A stretch of 64,000 nucleotides of DNA, from contig CM034105.1 of the NCBI GenBank assembly GCA_019914945.1, forward strand, positions 7,130,001 to 7,194,000, given 5' to 3'. The stretch's first letter is position 1, and each line of letters opens with the position of its first letter. The notes beneath the pieces were generated by a model. That model searched no databases and had not been told where the DNA came from. It saw only the letters and a program-made list of their open reading frames with translations. Of this stretch, positions 21,301-33,559 are shown piece after piece. This stretch comes from Typha latifolia (Eukaryota > Streptophyta > Magnoliopsida > Poales > Typhaceae). Position numbers and translations under genes: made by a program.

Positions 21301-24300
21301 CTTTCCTTTCGATGCGATGAACATTTCACCCCTAGTTATCGGTGTTCCAAACCGATCGGGAGTGTGATGCTCATCGACGATCTCGAGGACAATGATGATA
21401 TTGGTGATGGAGAGTGTACAGAGGAGGTCAATAAGGAGGCCGTGGAGGGCACGGAAAAAAATATCCAAGCTGAAATATCGATGCATGCATTGTGTGCACA
21501 TCCTCATCGATTCGGGGACTACACAACTTTCTAGATGAGAGGTTAGTAAGGTGATTGGGCTTGGACGTTGAATCGACTGTCGGGTTTGACATTGCTATTG
21601 GAGACAACGCGAAGCTTCAGGCGGAGAGCTTGTGTCGCTGGGTTAGTATACGAGTGCAAGGACACGATATCATTGTGGTCTTGTATCCGTTGGCTGCGAG
21701 GAGCGAACATTGTCCTAAGCACTCGGTGGTTACAAAGTTTGGGACCTGTCACTTTTGATTTCCGGAGCATGTGGATGAAATTTAAACAAAAAAACAAATA
21801 TGTGCGGCTTGATGGCATCTGTTCTCCGCCGATTCCAGCGATGCAATCGATAGTGGGGCTGCCTTGTGCGAGTGATTTGGCCTATCTTCTTCAGTTAGGA
21901 CCAGCAAGAGATGAGCCTCAAATGAGTCTAAATACTATCATCGAGTTATCTAATTTATTAAATAAATTTGCTGGACTGTTTAAGGAACCAAAGGAGTTGC
22001 CACCAAGGCGAACGGCGAACCATCGCATAGAGATTGTGCCCGAGGCTACACCAGCGAATGTGAGACCATATCGGTATCCACATGTGCAAAAGGAAGTTAT
22101 CTCCAATATGGTAGGTAGCCGAGATATTGGAGTAAGGCCTCATACAACCAAGTCATAGCTCTTACTCATCACTTATGCTATTGGTGCGAAAGAAGGATGG
22201 GACATAACATTTTTGTGTCGACTACCGGGCATTAAACGCTATCACCGTCAAGGACCGATATCCCATTCCGGTTATACAGGAGCTATTGGACGAACTTGTA
22301 GGGGCGACCATATTTAACAAGCTTGACTTGAGGGCCGGGTATCATCAAATTAGAGTTTACCCGACCGATGTGCACAAAACTGTATTTAGGACTCCGAACG
22401 GGCACTACGAGTTCCAAATGATGCCCTTTGACCTCACCAATGCTCAAGCTACTTTTCAAGGCTTCATGAATGATATTTTTTGGCCTGTACTGCGAAGGTA
22501 CATCTTGATATTCTTTGACGGCATTTTAGTGTATAACAAGATTGAAATGGAGCATTGGCGGCATTTGGAGAATGTGCTGAATTTGTTGAAGTATTTATCA
22601 TCAAAAGGTAGCATGCATATCTGCTTAGCCAATACCTACTACTACCATAGGATTGCGAGGATTCTTAGGGCTAACTAAATATTATCGTCGCTTCATCGCC
22701 GGGTATGGCAAGATCGTTGCTCCTCTCATTTCTTTGCTGAGGAAGGACTCTTTTAGATAGACAGATGAAGCCACTATAGATTTTGAAAAACTAAAAACAG
22801 TAATGATAACGGCGCCCGTTCTAGCTCTACCAAACTTCACCAAAAAGTTTATTGTGGAATATGATGCATTAGGAGTTGGCATAGGAGCTGTACTAATACA
22901 AGGAGGACGTTCCATAGCCTTTCTTAGCAAGGCTTTATCATAAAAATCTCAACAATTATCGACCTACGAGAGATAGATGTTGCCAATTCTATATGCGGTG
23001 ACAAAGTGGAGGCCTTATTTGATCGGTAGGTGATTCATTATTTGAATTGATCAAAAAAACCTTCCATACTTTATGGGATAACGTATTTACACTTCGGCAT
23101 AGCAGAGATAAGTCACAAAATTGTTGGGGTATAATTATAAAATTCAAACAAAGGGAATGGAAAATAAAGCGGCGAATGCACTATCGCGCCAACCCAATAC
23201 TACTGAGCTTGTAGCCTATTCTTTTCCTACTTTTTCTTTTCTTGACGAGCTGAGGTATGCATGTACATCTGACCCAGATGTTTTGAGATTGTTACAGGAG
23301 GTGTTGGATGTTCCAGAACACCATCTAGAGTTAGAGAATCAAAGCGGTTTGCTGCTAGACCGCAAGTGCATTCGAGTGCCCACAAATGATGGATTGTGGC
23401 ATAAATTGTTGGAGCACTTCCTTTAAACTCCAGAGGCTAGTTATGAAGGTATCTTGAGGACTTATAGGAGAATATCTCAAAGTTGCACATGGCCAAAATT
23501 AAGGAAAGATGTGAGGAGTTTTGTCCATGCTTGCGAAGTCTGTAAAAGGACTAAGACAACCACATTGAAACCAGCCGGATTACTATAGCCTCTACCGATA
23601 CTGGACCGTGTTTAAGAAGACATTTCTATGAACTTCATAGAGGTCTTTCGTTGATATATGGTTATTCCGTTATTTTTGTGGTGATTGACAGGTTGAGCAA
23701 GTATGCGCACTTTTCTGCATTGTCCCATCCATTTTCAACCAAGTCAGTAGCTAAAACTTTTGTTAGAAATGTTGTTCGGTTACATGGCATGCCATGCACG
23801 ATTGTCTCTGATCGTGATCGTGTACTTATGAGCAATTTTTGGATGAAATTTTTCAAATTGCAGAGGACTCGATTGAACTTCAGTTTGGCCGAAGTGGTCA
23901 ATCAAGGCATTGAGCAGTACTTGAGGTGCTTTGTTGGAGAGATGCCATGACGATGGTTGGAGTTCTTACCGTGGGCGGAGTAGTCTTACAACACCGCCTA
24001 CTACAACCGCATTGGCATGACTCCATTCAAGGTGGTGTATAGGCGCACGGCTTCAACATTACGCGCTTATAACCCAGTGGCATCTGCAGATCGGACGGAG
24101 GTGGACTTAGCTTTGATGGATAGAGACGCCACATTGAGGAGGTTGCGTGCCCATCTTAAACATGCTCAAAATCGCATGAAGTAAATTTATGATCGCAGCC
24201 ATAGGGAGGAGTTCAACATCGACAGTTGGGTGTCGTGAGGGTGCAACCGTATCGATAAGTAACCTTGCGTCCGATGCAAAACCAGAAGTTAGCACATCAC

Positions 24301-27300
24301 TACTTCAGTCCGTTTCGGGTGTTAAAGCGTATCGGTCCGATTGCATATCATTCGGAGCTACCTGACGGGTCGAGAGTGCATCATGTCTTCCATATTTCAT
24401 AGTTGAGGGAGCGGATTGGAGATCAGGAGATCATTGGATCAATTCTACGGGAGCCATTGGAGGAGACAGAGATCATAGAGCCAATTTGTGTACTTGCTAG
24501 GCGCCGACGATGTTATGGTACTAGATTAGAGATGGAGATTCTAGTCGAGTGGCTTGGCAAGCCATCCGATGAGGCGACATGGGAGTTGGAGACGGATATT
24601 TTGGAGCGTTTCCCCGACTTTATACCTTGAGGACAAGGTGGAGGAAGAGTGGTGGGCTGATACACATAGTTAGAGTCTTTTCTTATTGCATTAGTTATAT
24701 GTTTTCGTTAAAATAAATTTTGTGTACGTCGCGTTTGAACGTGGTTGGGGGCTTTCAAACGCTTTTGCGAACGCCTGCATCAGATTCGCAAAAATAGAGA
24801 ACACGAAATGCGTGTTCAAACGTCTGTATCACGACAGGGAACACCTTTTATGCGTTCGAAATCGACAGGAGTCCACTAAAATTAGGGTTAATAATTGTTA
24901 TTTTAGCTTGTTGGCTAGCCTCTATAAAGGTGTGGATGGCAGCCAAAATCATTATGCTATTGGAATATTAGTTTCTTGCCTCTCTATCTTCTCTCTAGTA
25001 TCTCTACCCTAGTCTCCCTCCTCCCTCTTCACCAACCTACCACCTCTACCGTTGACAATGTCTCTCCTAACTTCTAATCTCCCTCGTCTGTCGAATCCTC
25101 CCTCTTCTTTGAGATCTCGACCACTTCTTCCTCTTCGTCTTTATCCCTTAAACATCCACCATCCACCCTCATCTTCATTATCACTCATAACCCTACCATC
25201 CACTCCACCCGCCACCATCACCATCATCCGCATTATATCATATTTTCGTCCCAGTTGCAGTTCGAATCTGCGAAGGCGTAAATACGAAAAACGAAGATCA
25301 GGGAGTTACGGATTGATCCCAAATTTTCGTAATTTTCTAACTACGAAAGAATATTTGGTGAATATTTTCCTGGATATGTGACTAATTCTATCATCCAACA
25401 AGCAAATAGAATTGCTCTCACTTGATTATGTACTTTTAGGGGTGCGCCATCTTAGGCATAAAAGAGGGGTCTTGCTTTTTAATTCAGCTTTACTTTAAAC
25501 TCGGAAGATATTCGTCCTTCAAGAAAGAAGAAAGTTAAAGAACATGAATGAAAGGTAAACTGTCAACTTCTATTAGATCACGTAAGTCCAACAGATTAAA
25601 AGGATTTACCTTCATTAGCATGGATGGATGATAATTTTCCATCTTTCAGCAAGAACGTTTTAAATGAATCAGATGTGCAATTCTCAATGGCTCTCCTCCA
25701 TATCTGATAGAGAACTTCTGCTCTTTCACATTGCTTCTCGGCATAGCTCGCCTTATCATGGTTGCACGTTTCAAATAATCTTTCAAAATTCACATCCGTT
25801 AAGCTTCTGCTCACAAGACCATCATCTGTACAGAACAAAAAGTCCTATCATCAACAAAACAAAATAAATTCGTGAATGATGAGAAGCATATAATAAGTGG
25901 CCAACTTGTGCTTTGAGAGCTTAATTCAGTATTAGAGAGCTTATCTCTATTTTGTTATTACTAACTGCACTGTCCTTGCTAGAATAACACCAACAAAAAG
26001 CATAAGTGAAAGGGTAAACAAACAATTTTCATGCCCTACCTGTCAAATGTTCCCCTCTCGTGAACTCATTTGAATTACAGCAATCCCTTGGACAAAACGA
26101 TTCTCCAGTATTGAACTGTAGAAGTGCAGCTGTGAGCCATGTGGACTTATTCTTTGTTGTTCTCAGTTGCTTCTCAGTTTCAGAAAGTATTTCCAATCCA
26201 TGCCTCAGTCTATGCATGTCAACTTCAGCAACTGTTTCATTCAAAAGCAACTTAAATAACTGTAAGATAGTTTGTTCAAAAGAAACTTAAATAACAAAGG
26301 GTAGATGAGAATGAATTAATTATTAGTGGACAGATATATAAGAAACAGGCAGTTGAGAGTAACAGCACATGTTTAATCTCGACTCTTGAGTTTTATAAAA
26401 GATGTCTGATGCTGCAATAGAAATATAGAATCATGTCATACACCTCATATAATGTATCCTGAAGTGGAAAGCCAAACAATATGGTAAAAAAACTGCGCAT
26501 AATGAAACAAGATTCAACCCCTGCTGAACAGAAGGCCTGCATTTTGCTAATGTAACTTAATTGTAATATAGTATTTACTATTTAAAATTTTGATTCCAGA
26601 CCTAGTAATAGGGACGCGTCCTCACCTTGTACAAGTTTGCGGTTCTTTTTTATCTCTTTACATTTTTGGTGCTTAATCAATATAGATTATACTTCAAATT
26701 TTAGAAATTAAAGAGGCATTTATCTTTTCCTCAAGTTATTTGCCCCAACTAAGAAAAGCTGAGAAAATTAGGAAAATCATGATATTAGAATCTAATTGCA
26801 TATGTCACACTAATATCTAGTGTTAAAAGAATATAATTTAGCGTTTGAAAATTGAAACAAATTTTAAGGCCCTAGAAAGTTTTAAAATTATTTTTTCAAT
26901 ATGCCAAGACTATTTAGAATGTCAACGGTGCACCAACTCGATACCACATACGTCAGCAGTACGTACCATGTCAAGCAAAGGTCAATACACTCCATGCCTC
27001 TGGCACAACAATCCTTACACAATATCTCTAAACAGCAAGAAATTATTCTAGAGAAATATTAGAACACTCCTTGAGATATATTAGAATATAAAAGATAAAA
27101 ATCACCATTCTCTAACAACTTAAACTAAGTTGGTGAGATACCATAGTATCAACGTAGGAGACGTTACTTATATATTTAGTAAATACTTACATAGTTGCAC
27201 ATGAAAAACAAGATAGTTGTTTACTCCATATGCATAAGGGCTTGGGCAAGCAATAATAACTAACTACTTAAATTAATAAATAATCCATAGAAGTATATAA

Positions 27301-30300
27301 TGCATGCAACATGTTCCAAAAACCGAAAAGAAACATGGAAAAGTGTGCCAATTTGTGCCATCTCTCACCAAAAACTCTTCACAAATGAATGGACCGACAC
27401 CAATATGCATGCATCACCTGGTCCAACATGGACATGGCATAACAAACAACCTTCTCCCACACAAACCATGACATACACGCCATGCTCCATTGGTACTCCT
27501 GTAAGTCTTCATGTGCTCTGCATCAAACTAAAAGAACTTATACCCGCATTTCTGTCACAATACTTGTTTTTCTCATGACTCTCCATGCCTAGCCTCTCTT
27601 CTTAGGTCTTCCATGGCATCTCTTAGATAACCTCTATCAGGCTATTTATAGTCTCCAAATTGCTTCCTTTCCTACTAGGAATAGAACTCTACAAGGAAAC
27701 AAATTATCTCTCCTAATTGGTATAACTCAGATAGAAAGATTTTCTAAATCTAAATTGGATTAGGTCACCTCCTCATTAGATGGACCCAACCCAATTGCAC
27801 AATATTGGTCTTGAGTAGGAATTTCTCAAACAAGTCTTTTATCAGCTTGCCATAACAAGTAAAACCTTAAAGTCGATTACAAAACATAGACTTCATATGA
27901 ATATGTGAAGTCTTATTTAGCTGATTTGATAGTCATGTGAAAACACCCATTTCTAAGAATTTCATGCAAATAAAAGATTTGATTGCTAATAGTGGCTTAA
28001 TAAATATGTTCAAGGGAAGCAAAAACAAATAGTAATTAATCTTATAAATACTATCCTAATATGGTGCACTACCATAATCCAAAACCCGAAAGAGAAAAAG
28101 AACATGCCGAAATGTGCCAATGTATAGCAATTGGAGTCCCTCTTTGTCAATATCCTTGCCAGATATACTTTATTTTTTGGAAATTGTACCAAGATATATC
28201 CCTGAAACGTACTATTCTTTTAGATTTTATACAGACCTGTCACAACCATAGTTCCCAATTTTAGCCAATCCCAATCCCACCCCGAAACTAGTCTATTCTT
28301 AAATCTTATAAATACTTCCCTAATAGGTGCACATGCAAAAATGTGTCAATGTATGGCAATTGGAGCCCTTTTGTGTCAATATCTGTACCAAAAGTACTTT
28401 CTTTCGTGGAAACTATACCAAGACATGTCCCTTATACATATCATTCTTACAGATTTTATGCAAACTTGTCGCAACCGTGGTTCTCAGTTTCGGCCGGATA
28501 GACTGATACTCGATCTGAATCAGCTAAGTTTTGGTTGTTTCGGTCGAAACAAACAAAATCGAGAGAAAAAAAAAGGAGAAAGAGAGGGAGGATAGCAAAA
28601 ATGAAAGGGAGAAAGAGAGAGGAGAGAGAAAAAAAGAGAGGATAGGAAGCTCATTGGAGAGAGGTCGACGGAGCTTTGAAGGAGTTCACCAAACGTTGAT
28701 GGAATTCTGAACTAAGTCGTAGAAGCATTGCTTAGGAGAGAGAGGGAGTAGAAGAAAGATAAGATTGAGTGGAAAAGAGGGATGGGAGAGGGAGGGAGAG
28801 GTTTGAGGGTTTTCGATGTTTTTTTTTATGTGAGGGTGAGAATGCAAATAAAGATACGAAGGAGATAGAGAGAGAGTTAGTGGGACAGAGAGTTAATATG
28901 AGAGAGAGTAAGTGAGAGAGAGAGTTAGAAGAAAAAATTATTTGTATAACGAGAGAGAGTACATGAGTGATAGAAACCAAGGTTCCAAGTATCGGGATTG
29001 AGATTGAAGTCGATCGTCTGAAAAAACAATATGTATCGGCTGTTCATATCAGCCATTCATATTTTAAAATAATAGAAAATTAATAAAAATTAAAAAATAA
29101 TAATAATAAGATATAATTATAAATTATTAATATATGAAATCTAAAAGATAAAATTACTATTTTCTTAATCTTAATCTCTTCCTCCCTTTATAATTTCTAC
29201 CACTCATGCACTCTCTCTCTCTCCCTTCTCGTACAAACAATTTTTTTCCTCTCTTCCACTATCCCTCACTCCCACTCTCTCTCCCATCTCCTCCTTATCT
29301 CTATTCTCACACTCCCACTTCAAAGAAAAGACCCTAATCCCTGAAATATCTCTCTCCCTCTCTCTTACTCCTCATACAAATAATTTATTTTCTAACTCTC
29401 TCACTAACTTTCTCTCTCCCACTAACTCTCTCTCTCATCCTCTCCTTATCTTCATTCTCACTCTCACACCCACTTCAAAAAAAAAACCCTAATCCCCCAA
29501 ACCTCTCTCTCCTTATCTCTCTCTCACGCACCCCCATCTTCCTCTCCTACTCCCTCTCTCCTAAGCGATGCTCCTCCGATAAGCTCCCTACACTCTCTTT
29601 CTCTCTCTCGATTCGATTCGATTTGTTTCGAACTTGGCCAATCCGTATCGAGCATCGACCGTTTCAGTTGATACCCTACCGAAACTAATTAGTTTCAGGG
29701 TGGACCATAGTAGAAACTAGAAAAGGAGAAAGAGATTGAGATTAAGAAAATAATATTTTTATTTTTTAGACTTCATATATGAATAATTTATATTTATATC
29801 TTATTTTATTTTTTCTAAAACTTTTATTATTTTTTTGTATTTTAAAAATTATTTTAAAATACATGCCGGTATGGACAATCGATACCGCCGATACTAATTC
29901 TGGAACCTTAGTCACAACAAGTAAAACCTAATAGTAGATTACAACACAAACTTCATACCAAGATTATATTTTCCATTACCTTAAGAAAATATTTGAGGAA
30001 GATATTTTTGGCATGATCTTATTGGAGCTCACAAATTGGACATGCGAGGTGGACTTTGTCAAAATATACTATCTAATTATCCCACCAACAATATGACTCA
30101 TTGCAGGATACTTTTCATGGATGATATTCGAACCAATTGTTGAATCAGTTGTGGTGGCTAACAAAACAAGGATTTGAGTCATAATCACCATATTGAAGAA
30201 AAATCCTATTTTAGCATTACAGCTTAGCAAATAAAATGTACTTTAAACAAAAGGAATGGCAGCACAAGTTAACACGAAGGAATAATTTTGGACATTGTTC

Positions 30301-32220
30301 ATGCTAAGCTTAAATAAAAACAAAGCATCACAAAAAATGAATAGCGGCAATTGTACATACAAGCATGTCTATCAATGATATTTCTTGATTCAGAGGCCCC
30401 TGCTTGACATCTTGCTAAAATATCCATGATAAGATCTGCAAGCTGAGATAGTAGCTGCATCGGATCAACCTTTGAACTCATAATCTCTCTAGCCCGTCTA
30501 ACTATACTAACTGCATCTGATGTCAGGGCCAAATAAAGCAGATCAAGCAACTCATCATCTGATACATCTCCTATCTGCACAAACAGAAATTAGGAAGACT
30601 AAATAATGACATAGCAATAGTGTCAGACTACAGTACATGGAGAAAGTAATTTGGAAGTCAAAACATGGAGTAGTAGTTTCCAGCAAATTTAAAAGATCCA
30701 TAACTCACTAGCTCATGTACAACAGATCTGGTGATTTTTTGCCCAAGTAAGCTCAGTTGATCAAGTTTTATCTCTGCATCTCGAAGAGAACCATCGGCTT
30801 TGTTGGCAAGGAGGTGCAATGCATCCTCTTCAAAATCAAAACCCTCTTGTATGCTAATCTTCTTCAACCGGCAGACTATGTCAGAACTTGTTATCTTAAG
30901 AAAGTGATACATTTGGCAAAATGAGACAGAACTGCTTGGCAATTTATCTATGTCTGAGGTAACCATCACAAAGACAGTATGTTTAGGAAACATATGAAGG
31001 TTATCACAAATGGAAGACCATGTCTCTCTACTTAGATGCTGGCATTCATCAATAATGATGACCTTGAATCGTGAGGAGAAAGGGGCAAGGAAAACACCCT
31101 TCAAAATAACACTAATGCCTTTGCAATTCATTTTCGCAGCATCTAGTTCTCTGACATCCCTACTCTTTCCAGGGTATATAGCTGTGCATTCCCGGCAAAA
31201 CCCACATGGCCTATGTTCCTCAAAAGATAGGCAATTCAAAGCAGCAGCAAGTATTCTCGCAGCTGATGTCTTACCTGTACCATGAGGGCCATGGAAAAGG
31301 TAGAGGGGAAAAACATTACCTATAGAAATGGCATTTGAAAGAGAGAAAACTACAGAATTCTGTCCAACCAGCTCTGAGAAAAATCTTGGTCTATATTTCA
31401 GACTCAAGGTTCTATAATTCTCTTGATTTTTAGAAATTTCTCTACAAGCTGTACCTCTACGTTCTCCTACTAATAAAGGTTGTTCTGCGCATCTCATGTC
31501 TAAAGGAAGTTCTGTATCCCTATATTTCGATTTTTCTGACCAGCATTGACCAATTTCACACCCATTATGATTAGCAAAAAGAGCATTCACCTCATCAGTT
31601 GGATGTGCCACAGAAAAATGACTCGATCCATTTGCAGAGCCTTCAGAGACAGATGTAGCTGATCTTTCTTCATGAGTTACAAGAAAATCTACACCGTCTC
31701 TCGCCCATGGTTTTCTCGTTTTGTCCTGCCTGGACTTGTTCTGTATTAACTGATTGATGTTCTCATCTCCTAATTTTGATTTACTATTGGAGTCGACTCC
31801 ATCTTTATAATGTTGCGCAGAGTCTAGCCCGCACCTTGAATCTGGTGATATACAGCTGCTGTTTGGACAAAATTTATGAACTTTCTTAGCTGTGCTATAG
31901 TACTTTTTGGAACTGATATCAACATTTTTAGTCTTAGATGGACAACAAAGAAAATTAGACCTAGAATGACCTCCAACATTTTCTCTCTTGTCTATATTGT
32001 TTTCCTGCATTTGGCTATAACTAAAACTGTGACAACTGGAACAATTCAACTCTATAATTTTGTTATTGCAGGACTTAGAGTCACACTTCATGCTATCAAC
32101 CAACCCAGCATATTTGTCTAGCGAGTTTGTATCAGGGTCCCTTAGAGACCTAGATCTCCTGAGGGCCACCAGAGTTCTTGAAATAGGGATGTCAACAGAA
32201 TGTCTCCTTGCCTCAAACAT
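18308..32220 (-). CDS. STICHEL-like protein (DNA polymerase III gamma/tau-like AAA+), five coding exons
   Basis: Coding exons on the minus strand are 32220-30709, 30574-30361, 26231-26040, 25825-25610 and 18831-18308. All introns are GT-AG and every junction keeps phase; the predicted length is 885 residues. The N-terminus ([19 protein letters not shown], then [11 protein letters not shown]) is characteristic of plant STICHEL-like proteins. The AAA+ module starts at [14 protein letters not shown] (about 274-287). Walker A is GPHGTGKT (311-318), zinc-binding cysteines are C330, C339, C342 and C345, and Walker B is VIIIDE (387-392). [17 protein letters not shown] (478-494) is the DnaX-type helical bundle. 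The last exons encode [18 protein letters not shown] and then [26 protein letters not shown] controls trichome branching; STICHEL-like 2-4 are little studied. Odd points are Phe434 in place of the Arg of the SRC motif, and a retrotransposon filling the last intron. Length best fits the STICHEL-like 2 subgroup. Confidence 0.9.
19239..20040 (+). mobile_element. A-family 5' LTR
   Basis: 802 bp. The TTCGAA array lies at 19303-19475, followed by the core promoter TTGGCTAGCCTCTATAAAAG (TATA at 19535-19540) and GTGTGGATGGCAACC. It ends CCGTAGCCTATCA directly before the PBS. The same core promoter appears in LTRs at 24658, 39337 and 52755, and in a diverged form in the E LTRs. Confidence 0.85.
20498..21540 (+). 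pseudogene. gag of the A-family chromovirus
   Basis: The frame starting at 20498 reads [20 protein letters not shown] and [21 protein letters not shown] frameshift near 20715-20880 leads into a second frame with [31 protein letters not shown] and [15 protein letters not shown], the retrotransposon gag core that forms the particle. A zinc-knuckle-like [11 protein letters not shown] follows in the next frame (21310-21350), where GH would be expected in place of SY. At least two frameshifts and a TGA at 21208 break it. Confidence 0.8.
21541..24630 (+). pseudogene. pol of the A-family chromovirus (PR-RT-RNaseH-IN-chromodomain)
   Basis: Order of recognisable pieces: a protease-linker region ending [12 protein letters not shown] (21720-21760); the RT lead-in [15 protein letters not shown] (22286-22678) with [14 protein letters not shown] and [20 protein letters not shown]; an RNase H fragment (22680-22940); the linker [20 protein letters not shown] (23130); integrase zinc-binding pieces near 23460-23570; and integrase core [20 protein letters not shown] with [10 protein letters not shown] (23651-23950). 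The chromodomain (24490-24620) has [20 protein letters not shown]. The catalytic YxDD of RT is FFDG, losing the second Asp. Multiple frameshifts and stops confirm a dead copy. Confidence 0.85.
24658..25375 (+). mobile_element. A-family 3' LTR, truncated at its end
   Basis: Starts TGATACACATAGTTAGAG right after the polypurine tract. The TTCGAA array is reduced to degenerate half-sites at 24728-24870. The core promoter GGCTAGCCTCTATAAAGGTG is intact. Similarity to the 5' LTR stops after GAATATTTTCCTGGAT near 25375. Confidence 0.8.
26232..30360 (-). other. Intron of the STICHEL-like gene (4.1 kb) with repeats
   Basis: Donor CATGCTT|GTATGT, acceptor GAAACAG|TTGCTG. 26300-28050 shows no coding sequence. 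27400-27860 has LTR-like features (TATTTATAG near 27640) that I cannot assign. 28100-28480 contains a roughly 255-bp tandem duplication (ATGTRTRGCAATTGGAG at about 28121 and 28348). 28470-29909 is the inverted-repeat complex described separately. Confidence 0.65.
28470..29909. repeat. Interleaved inverted-repeat (foldback/MITE-like) complex
   Basis: Two pairs of inverted arms overlap. Pair 1: 28979-29195 (from AAGGTTCCAAGTATC) is the reverse complement, with divergence, of 29713-29909 (ending TGGAACCTT). Pair 2: 28480-28970 (CAGTTTCGGCCGGATAG through GTCGAAACAAACAAAATCG, then GA-rich) pairs with 29215-29700 (CT-rich, then GATTTGTTTCGAAC to GAAACTAATTAGTTTC). The order is L, L', L-inverted, L'-inverted. 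The termini AAGGTTCC/GGAACCTT look like transposon ends, but I find no convincing target duplication and no transposase. Confidence 0.6.
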
Positions 32221-32245
32221 TTCTAAAATGGTATCAATCGACAGA

Positions 32246-32520
32246 CTGAAATTAAGCCTTTATCAGATTGCAGTCTTGTTTATCCTGCAGGACAAGAATT
32301 TGGAGGCAGTGAACAATATTACAGCAAACTGCATAAAGTTGGTTATTCAAAGAAATTGACATTTGGACGACAAACTGCAATACTCAACAAGTGAATCATT
32401 AAGTAATAGAAGAGGAACATTCTATTTGTCCTTTGAAACATGAAAGAACTACAGTAAAGGAGAACAAAAACATAGAGACAAGGAACTTGGCTAAACGAGA
32501 ACTCTCATAAGCAGTAAAGG

Positions 32521-32619
<99 letters not shown>

Positions 32620-33249
32620 TTCTATGAATCCAAAACAAAATACATTACGAAGTCAAGAAGACTAACAATATAATCCAACAATATTAGGCACAAGCAGGAC
32701 TTATTGTCATTGTTCAATTTAATAGAGCAAATCCAGAAGCACATTGACACTTGAGGAACAGTAAATCTCGAGGCATGCTTATGAACCTATTTCGGAATAA
32801 ATTAGGACGCAAATCGACGAGGTAATTGCAAGCAAACGAAATCCACAATGACAGAACCAAACCAGAAGTTCATCAAGAATGCAATCATATTGTAAACTAT
32901 GAAAACAAGAGAACTAGCAAGCTCCCAATAAAAAAAACTAAATTAGAAAGCTCCCAATAAGAAATTAACTACAGTTCAAAAAATACAACAAAAAAAAAAA
33001 AAGAATCTTCAGCATCTCGTCCTTAAAAGAAAGAGGAATCGTCCAAGGACTGTACCACATTCATTCTGACCCTCCAATAACACAGAAGCACTGGTGGGAT
33101 TGCACACAAACCTTACCAAAAAGCGAGAAAGAATCTCTAACATGCATCACAGTTTGCCCCAAACCTACTAGCTAACAACCCAAGAAAAGGCATAAAACGG
33201 TGAAAAGAGTGAGAAGGAGAGCAGACAAGAAGACATATTAGAAGCTTAC
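32246..33249 (-). other. Putative 5' UTR intron of the STICHEL-like gene
   Basis: On the minus strand a donor CTTCTTG|GTAAGC sits at 33250/33249 and an acceptor TTAATTTCAG|TCTGTCG at 32246/32245, 25 bp upstream of the ATG at 32220. The intron contains a perfect (CT)46 microsatellite. The transcription start would lie above 33250, and the region 33290-33560 is GC-richer, as expected of a plant promoter/5' UTR. This is inference from splice signals only. Confidence 0.4.
32524..32616. repeat. Perfect (CT)n microsatellite, 93 bp
   Basis: An uninterrupted CT dinucleotide run of about 46.5 units. On the transcribed (minus) strand of the STICHEL-like gene it is (GA)n in the 5' leader/intron, where GA repeats can bind BPC/GAGA-binding proteins. 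An Arg-Glu repeat frame across it is spurious. Confidence 0.95.
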
Positions 33250-33559
33250 CAAGAAGACACATCGTGCAGCAGTTTGCAGTGTCCTCCAAACCCCAAGAGA
33301 GAGAACAGTGGCAGATCCGTAAATAAAGACCAAGGGAGGGAGCGAATGTGGTAGCATCGTTTCAGGAACCGTGCAGCGGTGGGTTTTCAGTTACGGACGG
33401 CGGTAGCTCTTGAATGCAACCTGGCGGGAGGTCAAAAAGTGTCGCCTCGGGAACCGTGCCAGTGGTCGTTTTGTAATTTTGTATGGCGGAGGAGGTTGAA
33501 CTCGGAAGTGTAACGGACGAGAAAGGAAACAGTTATTGGGGGGTCGATGTCATGTCAGA

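Larger units (their letters stand above)
19239..25375 (+). mobile_element. Chromovirus (Ty3/gypsy, A family) inside a STICHEL-like intron
   Basis: The 5' LTR is 19239-20040 (TGATACACAG...CCTATCA). A PBS follows (TGGTATCGAGCC, 20042-20053), then gag, protease, RT, RNase H, integrase, chromodomain, a polypurine tract (GAGGAAGAGTGGTGGGC ending at 24657) and a 3' LTR from 24658. The 3' LTR stops matching near 25375, so about 90 bp of its end and the target duplication are lost. LTRs differ by many substitutions and indels, so the insertion is old. Every ORF is broken. Confidence 0.9.
18832..25609 (-). other. Last intron of the STICHEL-like gene, expanded to 6.8 kb by a retrotransposon
   Basis: The donor is AATGAAG|GTAAAT (exon ends at 25610) and the acceptor is CTGTAG|GTCTG (exon starts at 18831). 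Splicing gives [13 protein letters not shown], the conserved STICHEL-family join. Removing the inserted element (19239 to about 25375) leaves an intron of roughly 640 bp. The element lies antisense to the gene. Confidence 0.88.

Noticed and set aside
26845..27578. Small plus-strand frames in the STICHEL-like intron
   Set aside because: No similarity to known families and no supporting splice or promoter signals.
32399..32638. Arg-Glu repeat protein
   Set aside because: Translation of the (CT)n microsatellite.
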